Shown: positions 5,758-9,148 of the stretch, piece after piece
Layout: the number at the start of each line of letters is the position of its first letter
Position numbering within the stretch: the first letter of the stretch is position 1
Source: DSNY01 sp037446035
GTDB lineage: Bacteria > Pseudomonadota > Gammaproteobacteria > Burkholderiales > Burkholderiaceae_F
DNA length: 9,148 bases
NCBI GenBank assembly: GCA_037446035.1
Contig: JBBIJJ010000144.1
Span: forward strand, 1 to 9,148
Reading direction: 5' to 3'
The notes under the pieces: generated by a model
Told to the model about the DNA's origin: nothing
Seen by the model: only the letters and a program-made list of their open reading frames with translations
Databases searched by the model: none
Program-made: the position numbers and the translations under genes

Positions 5758-6143
5758 GCGGACCAGCCATCGCGCTCGGCTACGCGCCGATCGACGCGCT
5801 GCACGCGGAGTTCGACGCCTGCGTGGCGGCGTTGATCGACGCGCCGGCCGAGCGGCTGCCTGCCGCCCTGGCCGACTTGCGCGCGCATCTCGCCCGCCAC
5901 TTTGGCGACGAGCAGCGCTGGATGCTAGACGCGGGCTTTCCGGCGCTCGACTGCCACCGGCGCGAGCATGACCGGGTGCTGGACGTGCTGGCCGAAGTGG
6001 AACGGCGCTTCGCAAACGGCGACGAAGAGGTCGTGCGTCGTCTCGCGGCCGAGCTGCCCAACTGGTTCGCCATCCACGCCACGACGATGGATGCCGCGCT
6101 GGTGGCCTGGCTGGGTGCCGGCGCCGCAACTGCTACTGCCTGA
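5754..6143 (+). CDS. hemerythrin domain protein, second of a tandem pair
   Basis: The 129-residue protein is a paralogue of the preceding gene. It shares the plan GY/GF-x-PID-x-LH-x-EF, WML in the second helix, RRRF/ERRF-x-NGD/GGD, and NWFAIHA in the fourth helix. All di-iron ligands are kept: H17, H49 and E53 in HFGDE, H68 and H72 in HRREH, H108 and D113 in HATTMD. The start at 5754 overlaps the previous stop (ATGA), and no good Shine-Dalgarno lies close by, so re-initiation after the first gene is likely. The side chains around the ligands differ (HAQEED against HATTMD, HCGLEE against HFGDEQ), which could give different O2 or redox behaviour. The pair probably arose by tandem duplication. 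Confidence 0.9.
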   Translation: MSGPAIALGYAPIDALHAEFDACVAALIDAPAERLPAALADLRAHLARHFGDEQRWMLDAGFPALDCHRREHDRVLDVLAEVERRFANGDEEVVRRLAAELPNWFAIHATTMDAALVAWLGAGAATATA

Positions 6144-6158
6144 CGCGATGCGTTTGCA

Positions 6159-6178
6159 CCCCTTTTGAAAAGGGGGGC
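6159..6178. terminator. perfect inverted repeat between convergent genes
   Basis: CCCCTTTT and AAAAGGGG flank a single central G, and the right side continues GGC. A one-base loop cannot form in RNA, so a real hairpin would open the T/A part. It lies 15 bases after the hemerythrin pair and before the 3' end of the minus-strand Rieske gene. Its AAGGGGGGC end matches the hairpin after dcd, so it may be a dispersed repeat doing terminator duty. The rest of 6179-6301 holds nothing I can support. Confidence 0.45.
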
Positions 6179-6301
6179 AGGGGGACTTCCCGACGCCGGT
6201 CAGGAGGAGGCGTCACCAGCACCGAGCTCGCGCCCGGGCGCGGCGAAATCCATTCCAATCTCCCTTTACGAAAGCGGGACGAAGAGCAACGCGCGCGACG
6301 C

Positions 6302-7432
6302 TCAAGCCGTCCGGCGCTGCTTCATCTCGCGCCGCAGCCAGTCGTAGAAGTGGATCATCCCGTCCTCGTGCGGCGAATGGAACGGGCCGGCGTCGTCTTC
6401 GCCTGCAAGCCACAACGCGCGGCGGCCGCGGTGTAGCCGGCCGCAGACCTCGGCGTCCTCGGCCGCACTTTCCGTGTACGCCGCCTGGTGCGCCTCGACG
6501 ATCTGCGGCTCGAACGCCTTGATCTCTTCCGGGTAGTAGAACTCGACGATGTTGGTCGTGTGCTCCGGCGAGCGCGGAATCAGCGTGCTGACGACGAGCG
6601 CGTACGGATACCACTCGAGCATCACGTTCGGATACAGGATCGACCACACCGTGCCGTACTTGGGCAGTTTGCCGCCGGAGTAGGTGAGGATGGCGTCGCG
6701 GTACTTCCGGTAGTTGGGCGAAACCTGTGACTTGAACTCGTCCTTGATGCCGAGGATCTGGTAGCTCCAGCGATCGCCAAAGCCCCACTCGTAGTTGCCC
6801 GCATCGACGAACTTCTGCAGCCCCGGGTGCATCGCCTCGACGTGATACAGCTCGAGGTAAATCTCCAGGAAAGCCTTCCAGTTGAAAGGGCACTCGTCGA
6901 CGATCATCCGATCGAACACATAGCCGGTGAAGTCGTAGTCGGCCGCCAGCGGGAAGTCCGCGAGATCCGCGCCCGGATCGCGCGGCCCGGCGAACAGCAG
7001 CCCGTGCCAGTGCTTCAGCGGCGTGCGCGGCAGCGAGCAATCCGGCGTGTGATCGAAGTCCGGCGCGCCGAGCAGCTTGCCGTCGAGGTCGTAGGTCCAG
7101 CGGTGCAGCGGGCAGACGAGGTTGTCCGCGCGGCCGCGGCCCTCCATGATCAGGCCCTGGCGGTGGCGACAGGTGTTCGACAGCAGCGCCACACCCTGCT
7201 CCGAGCGCACCAGCAGCTTGCCGTGCTCGGTCCACGGCAGCGTCATGTAGTCGCCAGTGTCGGGCACCATCAGCTCGTGGCCGACATAACCCGGTCCTTT
7301 GTCGAACAGCAGCAGCATCTCGCGCTCGAACCAGGCGCGATCGAAGTAGGCGGCGATCGGCAGCGGCGGCGTGCGCTGGATCAGCGTGGGGTCGAGATTG
7401 GAGCGGCGCGAGATCGTATCCGGGGCGTTCAT
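6302..7432 (-). CDS. Rieske non-heme iron oxygenase, alpha subunit
   Basis: The 376-residue cytosolic protein belongs to the ring-hydroxylating oxygenase alpha-subunit superfamily, which uses O2 and electrons from a reductase to hydroxylate or demethylate small molecules. The Rieske [2Fe-2S] site is C88-x-H90 with C107-x2-H110 (16 residues between). The catalytic domain starts at NWKAFLEIYLELYH. The mononuclear iron ligands are probably H197, H202 and D326 (in AEDAEVC). The C-terminal GPFHSPHEDGMIHFYDWLR is typical. The residue bridging the two metal centres, usually Asp three places before the first His, is Glu here (E194). Glu at this place is known from carnitine monooxygenase CntA, which hints at a quaternary-amine or other non-aromatic substrate; this is only a hint. 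No beta subunit, ferredoxin or reductase gene is in the window. No clear ribosome binding site precedes the ATG at 7432. Confidence 0.9.
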   Translation of the reverse strand: MNAPDTISRRSNLDPTLIQRTPPLPIAAYFDRAWFEREMLLLFDKGPGYVGHELMVPDTGDYMTLPWTEHGKLLVRSEQGVALLSNTCRHRQGLIMEGRGRADNLVCPLHRWTYDLDGKLLGAPDFDHTPDCSLPRTPLKHWHGLLFAGPRDPGADLADFPLAADYDFTGYVFDRMIVDECPFNWKAFLEIYLELYHVEAMHPGLQKFVDAGNYEWGFGDRWSYQILGIKDEFKSQVSPNYRKYRDAILTYSGGKLPKYGTVWSILYPNVMLEWYPYALVVSTLIPRSPEHTTNIVEFYYPEEIKAFEPQIVEAHQAAYTESAAEDAEVCGRLHRGRRALWLAGEDDAGPFHSPHEDGMIHFYDWLRREMKQRRTA

Positions 7433-7474
7433 GGTGGTGCGCGGCTTGCGCAGGCGAGACGACGAATGCGCGCG

Positions 7475-7480
7475 ATCATA
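7475..7480 (-). promoter_or_regulatory. -10 hexamer of the Rieske gene
   Basis: Read on the minus strand this is TATGAT, one base from the TATAAT consensus, 42 bases before the start codon. The predicted leader is about 36 bases. A perfect 12-base palindrome, CGCTGGCCAGCG (7485-7496), lies directly upstream of it, where a regulator could cover the spacer. Confidence 0.45.
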
Positions 7481-7503
7481 GCGACGCTGGCCAGCGGTGG
7501 CGC

Positions 7504-7517
7504 CTGACGCGGATCAA
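7504..7517 (-). promoter_or_regulatory. FNR-like box before the Rieske gene
   Basis: On the minus strand this reads TTGAT-CCGC-GTCAG: a perfect left half-site and one mismatch overall to TTGA-N6-TCAA. It is 23 bases upstream of TATGAT, which centres it near -42, close to the class II position. The spacing is two bases longer than at the three plus-strand sites, and the box is not followed by AAGG. Confidence 0.4.
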
Positions 7518-7563
7518 CCGCGGACCAGCTGCGCAGCGCACGCAGAGACGTCGTTCGGCCGGC

Positions 7564-7599
7564 GTCCGCGGGCCTGCGGACTCGATCCGGCGCCGCCGG
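7564..7599 (-). terminator. two small hairpins after the DsbA-family gene
   Basis: Two perfect inverted repeats lie just beyond the DsbA-family stop: CCGGC/GCCGG around three bases (7587-7599) and GTCCGC/GCGGAC around six bases (7564-7581). Neither has a T run on the minus strand, so intrinsic termination is weakly supported. They would separate this gene from the Rieske gene, which has its own promoter. Confidence 0.25.
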
Positions 7600-7626
7600 C
7601 CACGTGTGACGAAGTATCCCGGCTCG

Positions 7627-8259
7627 TCAGTGCTCGACGCCCGGCGGTCGGCTGCGGATCTGCTCGATGCGTTCGCGCAGCGTGGCCGCATCCGTGTACC
7701 CAGACGCGACGAGGTGCAGTTTGTCGTCGTGCACCAGCAGCAGCGCCGGAAAGCCGTTGATGCCCCAACGCTGCACGATCGCGAACTCCTGACGCGTCGC
7801 TTCTTTCAGTTCGTCCGAGGCGAAGGCGGCGGCGAACTCCTCGCGGGCCACGCCGATGTCGGCGGCGACATCGGCCAGCACTTCGGCGCGTGTGACGTCG
7901 CGGCCGTCGCGATAAAAGGCGTCCTGGGTGGCACGGAAAAACGCGTATGCGAGGGGACCGGCGCCGGCGCGCATCGTCACCACCGCGCGACACGCCGGCT
8001 CCGTGTCGTACACGAAGTCGGAACGCGCGGTCGCATCGGCACCGAAGGGCTGGCCGCTGACTTCGTGCACGCGCTTCCAGTGTTCGCGAATCTCTTCCTT
8101 GCGCGCGGCGTCCATCGGTTCGCTTTCGTACGCGCGCAGGCCGCCCATCACCAGTTCAAGCTCGGCATCCGGCATGGATTCGAGCAACTGCTCCAGCTGC
8201 GGTGTGAATCCGTAGCACCAGGAGCACATCGGATCGGCAACGTACACGAGCTGGGTCAT
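7627..8259 (-). CDS. DsbA-family (FrnE-like) thiol oxidoreductase, CSWC active site
   Basis: The 210-residue protein starts MTQLVYVADPMCSWCYGF, with the redox pair C12-S-W-C15 at the first helix, and has the cis-proline loop GINGFPALLL (P171) that completes a thioredoxin-fold active site. A helical insert occupies about residues 45-165, as in DsbA-like proteins. The DPMCSWCYGF signature and absence of a signal peptide point to the cytosolic FrnE-like/COG3531 group and not to periplasmic DsbA. It probably catalyses thiol-disulfide exchange on unknown partners, perhaps in redox stress. The start at 8257-8259 has AGAGG eight bases upstream on the minus strand. It is divergent from the lipoprotein gene across a 173-base regulatory gap, and 194 bases upstream of the Rieske gene. 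Confidence 0.88.
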   Translation of the reverse strand: MTQLVYVADPMCSWCYGFTPQLEQLLESMPDAELELVMGGLRAYESEPMDAARKEEIREHWKRVHEVSGQPFGADATARSDFVYDTEPACRAVVTMRAGAGPLAYAFFRATQDAFYRDGRDVTRAEVLADVAADIGVAREEFAAAFASDELKEATRQEFAIVQRWGINGFPALLLVHDDKLHLVASGYTDAATLRERIEQIRSRPPGVEH

Positions 8260-8301
8260 GGCGGCAGCCTCTGCAGCAAAGAAAGGGGAGGGTACGGGAC
8301 G

Positions 8302-8307
8302 AGTGTA
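8302..8307 (-). promoter_or_regulatory. possible -10 for the DsbA-family gene
   Basis: On the minus strand this reads TACACT, 42 bases before the start codon. No matching -35 is visible. It borders the GTGA repeats at 8315-8343, so a regulator bound there could affect both divergent genes. Confidence 0.25.
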
Positions 8308-8314
8308 GGCCTGT

Positions 8315-8343
8315 CGTGACCGCAGCGGTGAAGCGTGCGGTGA
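8315..8343 (+). repeat. three GTGA words at 12-base period in a divergent promoter region
   Basis: CGTGA (8315), GGTGA (8327) and GGTGA (8339) start exactly 12 bases apart. The first two are joined by a perfect inverted repeat, ACCGC-A-GCGGT (8319-8329). The third begins the weak FNR-like box of the lipoprotein gene. This may be an operator array or chance in GC-rich DNA. Confidence 0.3.
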
Positions 8344-8380
8344 CCCGGCGCAAGGGCCGGCGCTGCAGCCGTGCTAGCTT
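8340..8380 (+). promoter_or_regulatory. weak FNR-like promoter of the lipoprotein gene
   Basis: GTGAC-CCGG-CGCAA (8340-8353) has two mismatches to TTGA-N6-TCAA. By itself it would be unconvincing, but it is followed by GG and then, exactly 21 bases after the box, by TAGCTT (8375-8380), the same layout and hexamer as the hemerythrin promoter. The predicted start is near 8387, leaving a leader of about 46 bases. Confidence 0.35.
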
Positions 8381-8432
8381 TGCGTCCGTACGCCGAGGCC
8401 GAGGACGTTCGGTCCCTGGCGCGAGAACCGCA

Positions 8433-9035
8433 ATGAACTCGACAAGCACGAAGCCATTGCAGATGCTGCGCCGAGCCGTGGCGGCGGCTGGTCTGGCGCT
8501 TGCGCTTGCCGGTTGCCAGGCGCTGTTGCCGACCGCAACCACGCGCACGCCGTTCGGCTGGTCGAGCTACGCGGAGGCGGCGAGCGCGTTGGAAAAGGTC
8601 GTCCCGTACAAGACGCGGCGCGCGGAGCTGCAGGCGCTCGGCTTCGATTCCATGGACAACCCGGCGGTGACGATCCTGAACTTCGCCGACATCGCGCAGC
8701 GCTTTCCGGCGATCGCCGCGCTACCGTCCGACGAACTGGACCGCGGGTTGCGCGACTGTCTGATGGCCGGGCGGCGCTGCACCGGCTATTCGATCAACGT
8801 CAGGCAGGTCAGGCGCCAGCGCATCGGCAGCTTCTGGCTCGACACCTTCAACTTCAAGCGTCAGAGCGAGATCAACGGCTGGAGCTTCAACGCGCTGATC
8901 GTTCTGGTCGACGATGTCGTCGTCTACGCGCTGGCCGGTGGCCAGCCGGCGATCCGGGAGTATGAAACGGTGCGCAACCCGCTGGGACCGCTGCAGACCC
9001 TGGGCGACGCGATCCGTCCGCCGTCGCTGTTCTGA
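8433..9035 (+). CDS. putative lipoprotein of unknown function
   Basis: The 200-residue product starts with a lipoprotein signal: basic residues at 7-14, a hydrophobic core and the lipobox LALAGC, with C28 as the acylated cysteine. Q29 follows, so outer-membrane sorting is likely. The mature part is about 173 residues with no membrane segment. It contains YKTRRAELQALGFD (about 60-73), loosely like the opening of BamE/SmpA-type domains, two cysteines in LRDCLMAGRRCTGYSINV, and a WSFNALIVLVDDVVVYALAGG strand region. I do not recognise the family. ATG at 8433 is chosen because it gives a standard-length signal peptide; an in-frame start further upstream would bury it, and another ATG at 8463 would also keep the signal. 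No strong ribosome binding site is seen. It may share the FNR-like promoter pattern of the stress and hemerythrin genes. Confidence 0.75.
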   Translation: MNSTSTKPLQMLRRAVAAAGLALALAGCQALLPTATTRTPFGWSSYAEAASALEKVVPYKTRRAELQALGFDSMDNPAVTILNFADIAQRFPAIAALPSDELDRGLRDCLMAGRRCTGYSINVRQVRRQRIGSFWLDTFNFKRQSEINGWSFNALIVLVDDVVVYALAGGQPAIREYETVRNPLGPLQTLGDAIRPPSLF

Positions 9036-9148
9036 CGCGCACGGTCGCTCGTCGCGGTGTCTCGCCGCGGCGCGATCGCGCGGCCAGCCGGCCCGGCAAC
9101 GGCGCCGGCGCGCTGCCGCGCGCTGAGCATCGCCTCAGAAGGTGTGAG

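Noticed and set aside
6165..6347. Small plus-strand open frame of 60 codons starting in the inverted repeat after the hemerythrin pair.
   Set aside because: It overlaps the Rieske gene end, starts inside a repeat, and has no ribosome binding site or recognisable sequence.
9036..9134. GC-rich stretch after the lipoprotein gene with several small inverted repeats.
   Set aside because: No stem is followed by a T run and none is long enough to stand out from the base composition.
9135..9148. On the minus strand the last bases read ...His-Thr-Phe-stop, which could be the end of an outer-membrane protein ending in Phe.
   Set aside because: Only three full codons are visible, and the partial codon before them ends in CT, so it cannot be the Arg often seen in porin ends. 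There is too little to call.

Overview
The window looks like a chromosomal segment of a high-GC betaproteobacterium (Burkholderiales/Rhodocyclales-like). The Dcd protein is of the roughly 188-residue type familiar from Burkholderia relatives, the tRNA-modification and universal stress proteins are of ordinary proteobacterial type, GC content and G/C-ending codon use are uniformly high, and several promoters carry TACAAT/TAGAAT-like -10 elements. I saw no rRNA, tRNA, CRISPR array, phage gene or insertion sequence.

Layout, left to right. A D-threonine aldolase/D-serine dehydratase-like PLP enzyme (minus strand, cut by the left edge) is divergent from dcd (dCTP deaminase). Next come a HDOD-GAF signalling protein and tcdA (cyclises t6A37 in tRNA), both plus strand, then a one-domain universal stress protein (plus). 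A strong hairpin separates this from a minus-strand remnant: the C-terminal domain of an acyl-CoA synthetase/AMP ligase that has lost its N-terminal two thirds. A translationally coupled pair of hemerythrin genes (plus) follows. Then come two minus-strand genes, a Rieske non-heme iron oxygenase alpha subunit and a DsbA/FrnE-like thiol oxidoreductase, and a divergent plus-strand lipoprotein gene of unknown function. The last 113 bases hold no supported gene.

The most interesting signal is regulatory. Four intergenic regions hold sites resembling the FNR/ANR-type box TTGA-N6-TCAA. Upstream of the universal stress gene the match is perfect (TTGAC-GGCT-GTCAA). Upstream of the hemerythrin pair and the Rieske gene there is one mismatch, and upstream of the lipoprotein gene there are two. 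In three of the four, the box is followed by GG, then exactly 21 bases after the box by a TAGC(A/T)T hexamer, which would put the box near -41, as in class II FNR-activated promoters. This predicts a small low-oxygen or redox regulon joining a stress protein, two O2-binding di-iron proteins, an O2-using Rieske enzyme and a lipoprotein.

A second signal is that tcdA and the aldolase gene share nearly the same initiation region: a -10 hexamer, six bases of the form TCGSSC, then ATGGAC. This predicts leaderless transcripts. All functional calls rest on motif and family recognition by eye; no database search was possible.
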